Source: Sphingomonas zeae (GTDB lineage: Bacteria; Pseudomonadota; Alphaproteobacteria; Sphingomonadales; Sphingomonadaceae). From it: a stretch of DNA of 64,000 nucleotides. This document shows, in pieces, positions 50,753 to 59,237 of this stretch (position 1 is its first letter; every line of letters begins with the position of its first letter). Location: positions 84,735 to 148,734 of the forward strand of contig NZ_JACIFA010000010.1 in NCBI RefSeq assembly GCF_014197135.1. The letters are read 5' to 3'. Below the pieces are notes generated by a model. The model saw only the letters and a program-made list of their open reading frames with translations, had not been told where the DNA came from and did no database searches. The translations under genes were made by a program, and so were the position numbers.

Positions 50753-51322
50753 GTGAGCCTCGACTGGACCACGCTTACGGACGGCGAGCTGGCGACCCTC
50801 AGCATCGCCGGGCGCGAAGCCGCCTTCGCCGAGATCATGCGCCGCCATCGGCAGTCAATCTTCCGCATGGTGCGCGCGTGCGTCGGCGAGGCCGACGAGG
50901 CGCTGGACCTTCTGCAGGAGACCTTCGTCGCGGCGCATCAGGCCCTGCCCCGCTACGACGGCGATCGATCGATGCGCGCGTGGCTATCGACGATCGCGAT
51001 CAACAAGTGCCGCGATTGGGGGCGCAAGCGCACCGTGCGGCGCTTTCTGGCGTTCGCCGCACCGATCGGCCCGGAAGCCGAAGCCATTGCAGACGACCAG
51101 GTGGCGATCGACGACGCGACGGGCGACCGACAGGAACTCGACCGCGTGACGCGCGCCATTGCGGGCTTGCCGACCGCATTGAAGGAATCCTTGGTGCTGC
51201 GCACGATCGAGGGGTTGAGCCAGGCTGAAACCGCGGCAGTGTTGTCGATCAGCGAAAAGGCGGTAGAAACCCGCCTCTATCGCGCGCGATCGAAGTTGCT
51301 GGAGCGATTGGGCGGGCGCTGA
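50753..51322 (+). CDS. ECF sigma factor (CnrH-like) controlling the copper genes
   Basis: 189 residues, GTG start. Region 2 at about 25-95 (EIMRRHRQSIFRMVRACVG, DLLQETFVAAHQAL, RSMRAWLSTIAINKCRDWGR) and region 4 at about 130-185 (LPTALKESLVLRTIEGLSQAETA, then KAVETRLYRARSKLLERL). Region 3 is absent, as in ECF factors. Third gene after the anti-sigma factor and the CnrX-type sensor, so membrane sequestration is expected. Six promoter-like sites with one spacing flank the neighbouring units, the likely regulon. Confidence 0.93.
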   Translation: MSLDWTTLTDGELATLSIAGREAAFAEIMRRHRQSIFRMVRACVGEADEALDLLQETFVAAHQALPRYDGDRSMRAWLSTIAINKCRDWGRKRTVRRFLAFAAPIGPEAEAIADDQVAIDDATGDRQELDRVTRAIAGLPTALKESLVLRTIEGLSQAETAAVLSISEKAVETRLYRARSKLLERLGGR

Positions 51323-51346
51323 GGGATAGCGCCCTGAGCTGCGTAT
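51321..51346 (+). promoter_or_regulatory. ECF-type promoter, site 5 (copper oxidase operon)
   Basis: GAGGGAT at 51321-51327, 13 bases, GCGTA at 51341-51345, then CTAGAGG; 44 bases to ATG 51390. It overlaps the stop of the sigma gene. Confidence 0.8.
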
Positions 51347-51389
51347 CAAGGCTAGAGGGACACTCCCGTTCGAGAGCCTTGAGGACCGT

Positions 51390-53423
51390 ATGAGCCGCAC
51401 TATCGATCGCCGCCAGATGCTTCGCGGCGCCGCCCTTGCTGGCGGTGGCATGGCGCTGACCGCCTATATGCCCGCGTGGGCGCAGCCTGTCTCGGGCGGG
51501 ATCGTCAAACCGCTGCCGACCGTCTCGGGCACTGACATCGCGCTGACGATCGACAGTTTCAGACTTCCCGTCGACGGCAAGTCGACGCCCGCAATCGGCG
51601 TCAACGGCACGGTGCCGGCCCCTCTCATTCGCTTGAAGGAGGGGCAAAAGGTCCGCCTCTCCGTCACCAACAATCTCGACGAGGACAGTTCGATCCACTG
51701 GCATGGGCTGCTCGTGCCGTTCGCGATGGACGGCGTGCCCGGCATCAGCTTCCCCGGCATCAAGGCGCGCTCGACCTTCATCTACGAGTTCCCGATCATC
51801 CAGTCGGGCACCTACTGGTATCACAGCCATTCCGGCGAGCAGGAGCAGGGCGGACTTTACGGGCCGATCGTGATCGACCCGGCCGGTGCCGATCCGATCG
51901 CGTTCGACCGCGAGCATGTGATCGTGCTGTCCGACCACAGCCAGATGACCGGCGAGCAGATTTTCCGGAAGCTGAAGCAGATGGGCGGCGCCTATTTCAA
52001 CTATCAGCGGCCGACCCTCGCGGGCTTGCTCGCGGGTCGGGAAATGCCGCTCAAGGACCGGATCGAGTGGGGAAAGATGCGAATGGACCCCGCCGACATC
52101 GCCGACGTCACCGGCTCGACCTATACCTTCCTGGTCAACGGCTACGGGCCGTATGACAACTGGACGGGGCTGTTCAAGCCGGGCGAGCGGGTCCGCTTGC
52201 GGATCATCAACGCCGCGGCGCAGACCAACTTCAACGTCCGCATCCCCGACCTGCCGATGACCGTCGTGCAGGCCGATGGGCAGAATGTCCGTCCGGTGAA
52301 GATCGACGAGTTCCAGATCGGCGTTGCCGAGACGTTCGACGTGATCGTGACGCCCGAGGACCGGGCCTACAGCTTCGTCTCCGAGGCTATCGATCGCTCC
52401 GGCATGGGCCGGGCGACGCTCGCCCCGCGTGAGGGGATGGTCGCCCCGGTCCCGCCGCTTCGTCCGCGCACGCTGCTGACCATGACCGATATGGGCATGG
52501 ACATGGGGAGCATGGGCGGGATGCAGGGCATGTCCGGCATGAAGGACGAGAGCCCGGTCGCCACGCGCGGGCCGGACCCCACCTTGATGCAGAACGCCTC
52601 GCGCAATCTTTGGAAGCTGACGGGCTGGAAGGGGCCGACCGATCACGGGACGGTCGCGGCAGGCGCAGCGATGGCGGGCATGTCCGGCATGTCGGGCATG
52701 GACCACAGCCAGATGGGCGGCGCTGTAATGCCCGGGATGGACCATAGCCAAATGGCAGCGGGCGGTGCTGGCATGGCCGGCATGGACCATAGTGCCATGT
52801 CGGGCGGATCGGGCCAGGCTGGCGGCATGGCCGGGATGGACCACGGGTCGGGTGGCGGCATGAACATGAACATGCGCGACCCGAAGAATGCGCCGGGCGT
52901 GAAGATGGGGCCGGGCGTGCAGACCATCTCCCCGATGCCGAAGGACCGTAGCGGTGAACCGCCCCAGGGTCTGGAGGGCCTGGATCACCGCGTCCTCACC
53001 TATCGCGACCTCGTTTCGCTCGCGCCCAACCCCGACGTGCGCGCGCCGTCGCGTCAGTTCGAGATCCATCTGACCGGTAACATGGAGCGCTACATGTGGG
53101 GCTTCGACGGGCAGAAGCTGAGCGATCCCGCCGACCCCATCCCGTTCCGCAAAGGCGAGCGGGCGCGGGTGACGTTGGTCAACGATACGATGATGCCGCA
53201 CCCCATCCATCTCCACGGCCATTTCTTCGAGCTGGTGACGGGGCACGGCAATCATGCGCCGCGCAAGCACACCGTCAACGTGCCGCCTGGAGGCAAGATG
53301 ACCTTTGATCTGACCGCCGATGCACCCGGCGATTGGGCGTTCCACTGTCACAATCTCTACCACATGACCGCAGGCATGATGCGCGTCGTCACCGTTCGCC
53401 CGTTCGCGGGAGAGGCGGCATGA
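51390..53423 (+). CDS. copA: CopA multicopper oxidase, Met-rich, Tat-exported
   Basis: 677 residues. Tat signal DRRQMLRGAALAGGG. Three cupredoxin-like domains with all copper sites: SIHWHGLLVP, YWYHSHSGEQEQGG, HPIHLHGHFFEL and WAFHCHNLYHM with the T1 Cys and axial Met. A long Met/His-rich insert (about residues 365-495) repeats GMDHSQM/MAGMSGM units, typical of PcoA/CopA proteins that oxidise Cu(I) and bind extra copper in the periplasm. Not the P-type CopA at 42868. Head of a four-gene operon. Confidence 0.95.
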   Translation: MSRTIDRRQMLRGAALAGGGMALTAYMPAWAQPVSGGIVKPLPTVSGTDIALTIDSFRLPVDGKSTPAIGVNGTVPAPLIRLKEGQKVRLSVTNNLDEDSSIHWHGLLVPFAMDGVPGISFPGIKARSTFIYEFPIIQSGTYWYHSHSGEQEQGGLYGPIVIDPAGADPIAFDREHVIVLSDHSQMTGEQIFRKLKQMGGAYFNYQRPTLAGLLAGREMPLKDRIEWGKMRMDPADIADVTGSTYTFLVNGYGPYDNWTGLFKPGERVRLRIINAAAQTNFNVRIPDLPMTVVQADGQNVRPVKIDEFQIGVAETFDVIVTPEDRAYSFVSEAIDRSGMGRATLAPREGMVAPVPPLRPRTLLTMTDMGMDMGSMGGMQGMSGMKDESPVATRGPDPTLMQNASRNLWKLTGWKGPTDHGTVAAGAAMAGMSGMSGMDHSQMGGAVMPGMDHSQMAAGGAGMAGMDHSAMSGGSGQAGGMAGMDHGSGGGMNMNMRDPKNAPGVKMGPGVQTISPMPKDRSGEPPQGLEGLDHRVLTYRDLVSLAPNPDVRAPSRQFEIHLTGNMERYMWGFDGQKLSDPADPIPFRKGERARVTLVNDTMMPHPIHLHGHFFELVTGHGNHAPRKHTVNVPPGGKMTFDLTADAPGDWAFHCHNLYHMTAGMMRVVTVRPFAGEAA

Positions 53424-54712
53424 ACCGGCTGACCGCGGCGCTCGCCGCCGCCACCATGCTCGGCATCGCCGGTCCTGTCGCCGCTCAGTCGATGCAGGGC
53501 ATGGATCATTCGGCAATGCCGGGCATGACCATGCCGATGCCTGCGAAAAAGAAGCCGGTGGTGAAGCCCACGGCCAAAGGCAAGCCGGCCAAGACTAGGT
53601 CAGCTCCTGCGAGGCGACCATCAGCTTCGACGACGAAACGCCGCGCCGCGCCAACGGCCGGCATGAATGGTATGGATCACGGGACCATGCCGGGCATGGA
53701 TCACTCGTCTATGCCCGGCATGGACCATGCGGCTCCGCAGGGCTCACAGCAGGGCATGGAAGCCATGCCGGGGATGCAGATGCCCGGAAACGGCCAAACG
53801 GTCCCTCAGGGCTCCCAGCAGCCGATGCAGGGCATGGACCATTCGGCGATGCCGGGGATGACCATGCCAGCCGACCAGCACAGCGGCCACGACATGCAGG
53901 GCATGTCGGGAATGGCCGGAATGCCAGGCATGGCGGCCGATGGGGTGCAGCAGACTGGCACCGCGCTTCCCGCAGGAAACGCCCCCGCCCCGCCCCTGCC
54001 GACCGACCATGCGGCCGACAGCGTTTACGGCGCGGACGCGATGGCGATGGGTCGCCATCACCTTCAGCAGCATCACGGCGGTCAAAACTTCAGCCAGGTG
54101 CTATTGAACCTCGCTGAGTATCAATTCCGCAACGGTCGTGACGGCTATCGCTGGGATGGCGAGGCGTGGTTCGGGGGTGACATCAACCGCCTCTTCATCA
54201 AGTCTGAGGGCGAGGGAGCCTTCCGCGAGGGCATCGAGAGCGCCGAGGTGCAGGCGCTCTATAGCCGGACCATTGGCCCTTATTTCAATCTACAAGCGGG
54301 TGTCCGCCAGGATTTGGGGCCGTCCCCGAAACGCACCTATGCGACCGTCGGGCTGGAGGGGCTGGCACCGGGCTTCTTCGAGCTAGAGGGCGCGGTATTC
54401 CTGTCCAACAAGGGCGACCTGCTAGGGCGGCTTGAGGGCTATTACGACCAGCGCATCACCCAGCGGCTGATCCTGCAACCGCGCGCCGAGCTCAATTTCG
54501 CTGCGCAGGACGTGCCGGAAAACCGGATCGGATCGGGCCTATCCAACGCCGAGCTTGGATTGCGGCTGCGTTATGAGATCCGGCGCGAGTTCGCCCCCTA
54601 TGTCGGCGTGTCATGGGATCGCCGCTTCGGCGACACCGCCCGCTACGCGCGCGCCGATGGGGATCGCGCAACGTCCAAGAGCATCGTCGCCGGCGTTCGT
54701 GTCTGGTTCTGA
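53420..54712 (+). CDS. copB: CopB outer-membrane copper-resistance protein
   Basis: 430 residues, ATGA overlap with copA. Signal to about residue 22. A long Met/His-rich region (25-185) with repeated MQGMDHSAMPGMTMP and MDHSSMPGMDH units is followed by the CopB beta-barrel domain (ENF-like start YQFRNGRDGYRWDGEAW, YFNLQAGVRQDLGP, ending VAGVRVWF). Binds and exports copper at the outer membrane. The number of Met repeats is high even for the family. Confidence 0.93.
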   Translation: MNRLTAALAAATMLGIAGPVAAQSMQGMDHSAMPGMTMPMPAKKKPVVKPTAKGKPAKTRSAPARRPSASTTKRRAAPTAGMNGMDHGTMPGMDHSSMPGMDHAAPQGSQQGMEAMPGMQMPGNGQTVPQGSQQPMQGMDHSAMPGMTMPADQHSGHDMQGMSGMAGMPGMAADGVQQTGTALPAGNAPAPPLPTDHAADSVYGADAMAMGRHHLQQHHGGQNFSQVLLNLAEYQFRNGRDGYRWDGEAWFGGDINRLFIKSEGEGAFREGIESAEVQALYSRTIGPYFNLQAGVRQDLGPSPKRTYATVGLEGLAPGFFELEGAVFLSNKGDLLGRLEGYYDQRITQRLILQPRAELNFAAQDVPENRIGSGLSNAELGLRLRYEIRREFAPYVGVSWDRRFGDTARYARADGDRATSKSIVAGVRVWF

Positions 54713-54727
54713 TCGATGGAGGAACAG

Positions 54728-55312
54728 ATGGCTCAAGACGGCAGGCGCTCGATAAGGCAGCACTTCCCGAGCCTGCCGTTCGTAGGCGCCCTGGCGATCG
54801 TCCTGGCGCTGGGCGCAGCCGCGTTTATCTACCTTGGCGTGTATAACATCGCGGCCGACGAACCGCACACGCCGGCGGTCTATTCAATGCTCGAACGCCT
54901 GCGCGATCGGTCGATTGAGGCACGCGCGCGCGGCATAACACCCCCGGCCGATCTGGCATCGGCGCAGCGCGTGTCAGTCGGCGCGGGCCTTTACGGAGAA
55001 ATGTGTTCCGGTTGCCATCTCGGCCCCGGCGTCGAGAAATCCGAGATGAGCCAGGGCCTCTATCCACAGGCGCCGGAACTCGCGCGCGCTCAAGATCTCA
55101 CCCCCGCCCAGCAATTCTGGATCATCAAGCACGGGGTGAAGCTCAGCGCCATGCCGGCATGGGGCAAGACGCATCCCGACCCCCTAATTTGGAATATGGT
55201 CGCGTTCGTCCGCAAGCTCCCCGGCATGACGCCCGAACAGTATAAGGCACTGGTCGCGAGCGCCCCGGCCGATCACGACGAGATGATGAAGGACATGCCG
55301 GGTATGAAGTGA
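54728..55312 (+). CDS. Membrane-anchored cytochrome c of the copper operon
   Basis: 194 residues from ATG 54728 (GGAGGAACAG in front; the ATG at 54716 is part of that site). One TM at about 22-42. Haem c motif CSGCHLGPG near residue 97, and LSAMPAWGKTH for the axial Met. The C-terminal DEMMKDMPGMK is Met-rich. Could deliver or accept electrons in Cu(I)/Cu(II) cycling with CopA; the role is inferred from the operon. Confidence 0.88.
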   Translation: MAQDGRRSIRQHFPSLPFVGALAIVLALGAAAFIYLGVYNIAADEPHTPAVYSMLERLRDRSIEARARGITPPADLASAQRVSVGAGLYGEMCSGCHLGPGVEKSEMSQGLYPQAPELARAQDLTPAQQFWIIKHGVKLSAMPAWGKTHPDPLIWNMVAFVRKLPGMTPEQYKALVASAPADHDEMMKDMPGMK

Positions 55313-55337
55313 CCCCGGCGACGAGGTTGAGGGAGGA

Positions 55338-56075
55338 GTGGTTCTGAAAAGCGCGAAACTGAGGCTGCATCTACTCGCGAGCCGCACGCACAAATGGCTC
55401 GCGATCATCATCGGCGCGCAGCTCCTGCTATGGTTCGCAAGCGGCGCCCTGATGAGCTTCCTGCCGATCGATCGGGTGCATGGCGATCACCTCGTTGACC
55501 GCAAAGCCGCGGCGCCCCTTCCCCGCGGCAGCACGTTCGCCCCACCATCGGCGATCGTAGGCGCAGCAGATGCGCCCATCGAGGCCATCACCTATCGCAT
55601 GTGGCTTGGCCGCCCGGTCGCCGAGGTCGCGACAGCCAAGGGAACGCGCCTGTTCGACGCCGCGACGGGCCAAGCGCTGCCAGCACCAACGGCTCGTGAG
55701 GCCGAGGAGATCGCGCGTTTGGCATGGCGTGGCGGTGCTCGACCAGCGGCGAAGGTAGAGCGGATCGAGCGCGCCAGCCCCGAATATCGCGGCACGCTCC
55801 CCGCCTGGCGCGTCGCGTTCGCCGACCTCGATTCCACCCGCGTCTTTGTCGCGGCCGACACCGGTCGGATCTCGGCTGTCCGAACCGGCACTTGGCGGCT
55901 CTACGACTTCTTCTGGGGCCTTCACATCATGGATTGGACGAATCACGAGAACTTCAACACGCCCTGGCTGCTCGCCTTCGCGATCGGTGGGCTTGCGCTT
56001 TGGTTAGGGGGGGCAGTGCTTCTCTACATGCGATGGCCCAAAACGCGGCGTCGCAACATCGTGATCGAGGCATAA
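55338..56075 (+). CDS. PepSY-domain membrane protein
   Basis: 245 residues, GTG start directly after GGGAGGA. Two TM helices (about 18-38, WLAIIIGAQLLLWFASGALM, and 205-228) flank a periplasmic PepSY region with VFVAADTGRISAVRTGTWRLYDFFWGLHIMDW, the typical family end. PepSY-TM proteins act in metal reduction or as periplasmic inhibitors. Last gene of the copA operon; possible partner of the cytochrome c. Confidence 0.85.
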   Translation: MVLKSAKLRLHLLASRTHKWLAIIIGAQLLLWFASGALMSFLPIDRVHGDHLVDRKAAAPLPRGSTFAPPSAIVGAADAPIEAITYRMWLGRPVAEVATAKGTRLFDAATGQALPAPTAREAEEIARLAWRGGARPAAKVERIERASPEYRGTLPAWRVAFADLDSTRVFVAADTGRISAVRTGTWRLYDFFWGLHIMDWTNHENFNTPWLLAFAIGGLALWLGGAVLLYMRWPKTRRRNIVIEA

Positions 56076-56155
56076 TATACGCGGCTCAGGAGCGTAGCCC
56101 TCGGAAATAAAGTCCTGTTTCCTGACAATTTCTCGCGCGTTCTAGCACCCCGGGT

Positions 56156-56181
56156 GAGGGATAGCCGCCTCGCACGCGTAG
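56156..56181 (+). promoter_or_regulatory. ECF-type promoter, site 6 (DUF305 gene)
   Basis: GAGGGAT at 56156-56162, 13 bases, GCGTA at 56176-56180; 28 bases to ATG 56209. Confidence 0.78.
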
Positions 56182-56208
56182 AAGTCTTAGAACCCAGGGA
56201 GATCAATA

Positions 56209-56601
56209 ATGCGCTTCGCACCAACATTCGCAGCTTTGGCGCTGCTCGCCACGCCCGCCCTCGCGCAGCAGAGCGGCGGAATGCAGGGCATGAACCACGG
56301 TCAGATGGCCGGCATGAACCACGACGACATGGCGGGCATGATGGCCGGCAATCCCTACGGCCAGGCCGAGATGGACATGCATCAGAAGATGATGGCGGCC
56401 AAGCAGGGCGACGCGGCCGAAATGTGGACGCGCAAGATGATCGAGCATCACCGAGGCGCCATCGCCATGTCGCGCGTTGCGGTGCGTGACGCGCGCGACG
56501 CCGAGACCAAGCGCATGGCGCAGATGACGATCACGAAACAGGAAAAGGATATTGCCGAGCTGCAGGCGTGGCTCAGCAAGCACGGCAAGCGCCCGCAATA
56601 A
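56209..56601 (+). CDS. DUF305 secreted copper-associated protein
   Basis: 130 residues with a signal peptide to AQ near 22, then a Met/His-rich stretch (MQGMNHGQMAGMNHDDMAGMM) and the DUF305 helical domain with MDMHQKMMAAKQGDAAEMWTRKMIEHHRGAIAMSRVA; the MIEHHRGAI box is the family mark. Probably binds copper in the periplasm. Own ECF-type promoter and a strong terminator after it. Confidence 0.92.
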   Translation: MRFAPTFAALALLATPALAQQSGGMQGMNHGQMAGMNHDDMAGMMAGNPYGQAEMDMHQKMMAAKQGDAAEMWTRKMIEHHRGAIAMSRVAVRDARDAETKRMAQMTITKQEKDIAELQAWLSKHGKRPQ

Positions 56602-56611
56602 GGGAGCGCTG

Positions 56612-56661
56612 CCCCGCCCTGTCGATCCCCCTACCCCCCGGCAGGGCGGGGATTTCCTTTT
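56612..56661 (+). terminator. Intrinsic terminator after the DUF305 gene
   Basis: CCCCGCCCTG (56612-56621) pairs with CAGGGCGGGG (56642-56651), ten perfect pairs, followed by ATTTCCTTTT. The best intrinsic terminator in the window. Confidence 0.85.
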
Positions 56662-56669
56662 AGGAGCTG

Positions 56670-57122
56670 ATGATGAAGAATGGTGTTCGTGGCGCCGTCG
56701 CCGCCTTGCTAATGACCATCCCAGCGGTCGCATCGGCCGCGGCCGACATCGCCATGCACCGCGATCCGGGTTGCGGCTGTTGCGAGAAATGGGCGGCGCA
56801 GGTGCGTCAGCAGTTCGGCCGCAAGGTCCAGATCATCGACGATGATCGCCGTGAGGTGCTGCAGCGTAAGATCGGCCTGCCCGCTGACCTCGCGTCCTGC
56901 CATACCGCGATCATCGACGGCATGGCGTTTGAGGGACATGTCCCGATCGCGGACATGAAGCGCGCGCTGGCCCAGCATCCTAAAGGCGTGCGCGGCTTGG
57001 CCGTGGCCGGAATGCCGATGGGCTCACCGGGCATGGAGGTGCCCGGCATGAGAACCCAGCCCTATGACGTCATTGCGTTCGGTGCCGCTGGCCGGCGTGT
57101 CTTTGCTAGCCACGGCGCCTAA
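56670..57122 (+). CDS. DUF411 copper-binding periplasmic protein
   Basis: 150 residues; signal peptide to about 24. Hallmarks: MHRDPGCGCCEKWAAQVR near 29-46 (the CGCC metal site of DUF411), then LASCHTAIIDGMAFEGHVP and VRGLAVAGMPMGSPGMEVPG. DUF411 proteins are found with copper and silver genes and likely bind Cu(I) with their Cys and Met. ATG 56670 behind AGGAGCTG. Separate from the DUF305 unit by the terminator, so under another promoter or read-through. Confidence 0.9.
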   Translation: MMKNGVRGAVAALLMTIPAVASAAADIAMHRDPGCGCCEKWAAQVRQQFGRKVQIIDDDRREVLQRKIGLPADLASCHTAIIDGMAFEGHVPIADMKRALAQHPKGVRGLAVAGMPMGSPGMEVPGMRTQPYDVIAFGAAGRRVFASHGA

Positions 57123-57235
57123 ACGACAGGTTGTCTTGTGAGCGGCAAATCTTCCCCGGCGCTTCATGCCGGCACTACGGCACCCGGCAAACCACCCGTA
57201 TTGACCTCGGCGTTGACAATTGGGATAGTATCCGG

Positions 57236-57592
57236 GTGTTGAAAGCTCGTCTTTCTCTCTTGCTTCTTGTTGGAGCGTTGCTTGGCCTTTTGGGCCAAGG
57301 AATTGCGTATGCGGCCGGCCCATCGCTCTCACCCAAGATGGCGATGAGCCATGTCACCCCATCCCGCATGGATTGCGCGGGTATGGCGACCCCGGATCCG
57401 TCATCGGAACACCCATGCAAAGGACTGACGCTGGCGTGTATCGCCCAAATGGGATGCGTTGTTCCCATGACGTTTGAGGAGCCGGCAAGAGTGCTGAAGC
57501 GCTCGATCGCATCTCAAATCGTTATCTGGCCTGCCAGCCGGGCACTTGCCGGCCTCAACGTCGCTCCCGAGCCCGAACCGCCTACCGTTTGA
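57236..57592 (+). CDS. Small secreted Cys/Met protein, unassigned
   Basis: 118 residues from GTG 57236 (TTG 57239 also possible). Hydrophobic signal LSLLLLVGALLGLLGQGIAYA, then a chain with MDCAGMATPD, HPCKGLTLACIAQMGCVVPM (four Cys, several Met). I do not know the family; the Cys pattern fits a small periplasmic copper/silver-binding protein like those before cusCBA. A TTGACC/TAGTAT pair with 19-base spacing (57200-57231) could be a MerR/CueR-type promoter, but would leave almost no leader. Confidence 0.6.
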   Translation: MLKARLSLLLLVGALLGLLGQGIAYAAGPSLSPKMAMSHVTPSRMDCAGMATPDPSSEHPCKGLTLACIAQMGCVVPMTFEEPARVLKRSIASQIVIWPASRALAGLNVAPEPEPPTV

Positions 57593-57674
57593 TCGAGTCA
57601 AGCCGTGTCAGGCTGCAGCCGTTCGCCGGTTGCGGCTCTGCCGATTTTAAATCTCGATCAAATTGGAAAGTGAC

Positions 57675-57926
57675 ATGAAAACGTTCATCTTGGCGGTATT
57701 TGCCGCTAGCCTCGCCGCGTCGGCAGCGACGGCGGCCACATCTGAAAATAAAAGCAATGGTCATTGGGAGTGGCGTTCCAATTACCAGCCGGGCCCGCGG
57801 GCGCCGCTTCAAGCCCCACGTCGCGTATGGGTTACGGACGTTCCCCAGTCGAGCGCCTGCGTGTGCCCGATGATGGAACGCGGTCGCGACGCCTGCATGT
57901 CAATGAAGGGCGGCCAGTCAACTTAA
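57675..57926 (+). CDS. Small secreted hypothetical protein
   Basis: 83 residues from ATG 57675 (GGAAAGTGAC upstream). Signal peptide AVFAASLAASAATAA, then a basic, Pro-rich mature chain with CVCPMMERGRDACMSM near the end (three Cys, several Met). No family recognised. It sits before the cus operon and ahead of a hairpin (57948-57979), so it may be its own small transcript. Confidence 0.6.
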   Translation: MKTFILAVFAASLAASAATAATSENKSNGHWEWRSNYQPGPRAPLQAPRRVWVTDVPQSSACVCPMMERGRDACMSMKGGQST

Positions 57927-57947
57927 GCTGGCGAGCCTGAACAGGTG

Positions 57948-57979
57948 CCGGGCTCCGATCAACCATTTGGAGCCCGGCC
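57948..57979. terminator. Ten-pair hairpin before the cus operon
   Basis: GCCGGGCTCC (57948-57957) pairs with GGAGCCCGGC (57970-57979). No strong T-run, but it sits where the small gene should end. Confidence 0.55.
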
Positions 57980-58007
57980 ATCATTATGACATGAAGGGAC
58001 TAGAGGG

Positions 58008-59237
58008 ATGCGCGCATCCATGATGCTCGCGGTCGCCGCGCTCACGACGAGCGCCGCGCACGCGCAGACACTTACCTATGACCAAGCGCTGCGCGATGCG
58101 GTTGCCAACGCCCCGGGAGCGGTTGCCGGTCGCGCGGGGGTCAGCGCCGCCCAAGCCGATGCACGTGCGGCGGGAAGCCTTCCGGACCCCCGTGTGTCGA
58201 TCGGAATCGAGAATTATCCTGTCTCTGGGCCACCCGCCTTCTCCCTATCCAGAGACGACATGACGATGGGGCGTGTCGGTTTCCAACAGGACCTACCCAA
58301 CCTTGCCAAGCGTCATGCCGCGCAAGCGCAGGCACGCGCCGTGATCGCAACGGCAGAAGCATCGCAAGCGACCAAGCTCCGGGAGGTGCGATTGGGAGCG
58401 GGGCAGGCATGGATCGACCTTGCTTATGCCGAGCGTCGACTAGCTGCCCTCGACACCGTTCTGCTATTCCTTCGATCTCTCCCTTCCGCTGCGCGGGCCG
58501 CCGTGACGACCGGTTCGGTCCGCCCTGGTCAGACACTGACGACCGATCAGGAGATCGCGGCACTCGACGACCGCCGCGACGAGTTGATGGCCGCCGTTGC
58601 GCGCGCCCGCGCGATGCTGGCTCGCTGGACCGGCGTATCGGCGCCCGAGATTGCCGGCGATATGCCCGCGATCGATCTGGCTCCGGCGCGGCTGCGGGAC
58701 GCGCTCAGCCTTCACTCCGACATGGTTCTCGCCGAGGCCGGTATTCAGCGCGCCCAGGCCGACGTGGATGCGGCGCGAGCGGAGAAGCGACCCGATTGGG
58801 GGGTAGAGGTAGCTTATCAACGCCGTGACCCCCGGTATGGCGACATGGTGTCGGCGGGAGTTTCGATGAGCCTGCCGCTGTTCGCTCGATCGCGTCAGAA
58901 CCCGCGCATCGAAGCCCGCAAATCCGCACAGGCGCAGGCCGAGGCCGCGCGCGAAGAAACCCGGCGCACATTGGCAGCCGATCTGGAGGCCGCGCTGGCG
59001 GACCACCAAATGCATCACAGCCAATGGCAGCGCGCGCGCGACGTGCTCCTTCCGCTCGCTCGGAAGCGAGCCGATCTGGAGATAGCGAGCTACTCTGCCG
59101 GTCGCGCGAGTCTTGCGGATGCCATCGAAGCCAAGACCGCGCTCGCCGACGCCGAGCTGACCGTGCTCGACCGTGAGGCGCTCGTCGCCGCAGACTCTGT
59201 CCGCCTCACCATTACCTTCGGGAGCGCCGATCGATGA
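58008..59237 (+). CDS. cusC: TolC-family outer-membrane channel (CusC-like)
   Basis: 409 residues. Signal to AHAQ. TolC-like helical halves (TYDQALRDAVANAPGAVAGRAG; RDALSLHSDMVLAEAGIQRAQADVDAARAEKRPDWG) with periodic Ala. Overlaps the adaptor gene (ATGA). First of a CusCBA-like set; it replaces the usual CusC by a shorter CzcC-like version. Exports copper/silver from the periplasm. Confidence 0.9.
   Translation: MRASMMLAVAALTTSAAHAQTLTYDQALRDAVANAPGAVAGRAGVSAAQADARAAGSLPDPRVSIGIENYPVSGPPAFSLSRDDMTMGRVGFQQDLPNLAKRHAAQAQARAVIATAEASQATKLREVRLGAGQAWIDLAYAERRLAALDTVLLFLRSLPSAARAAVTTGSVRPGQTLTTDQEIAALDDRRDELMAAVARARAMLARWTGVSAPEIAGDMPAIDLAPARLRDALSLHSDMVLAEAGIQRAQADVDAARAEKRPDWGVEVAYQRRDPRYGDMVSAGVSMSLPLFARSRQNPRIEARKSAQAQAEAAREETRRTLAADLEAALADHQMHHSQWQRARDVLLPLARKRADLEIASYSAGRASLADAIEAKTALADAELTVLDREALVAADSVRLTITFGSADR

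Noticed and set aside
52490..52880. Tandem DNA repeat or CRISPR-like array in copA
   Set aside because: The repetition is codon-level, encoding Met/His-rich GMDHSxM units within one reading frame; no spacers.
51249..53516. Minus-strand frame of 755 codons opposite the copper oxidase
   Set aside because: Antisense shadow; the plus strand has all multicopper-oxidase motifs and its own promoter.
57195..57235. Seventh ECF-type promoter before the small Cys/Met gene
   Set aside because: GGGAT is present but GCGTA is not at the fixed spacing; it fits a TTGACC/TAGTAT promoter instead.
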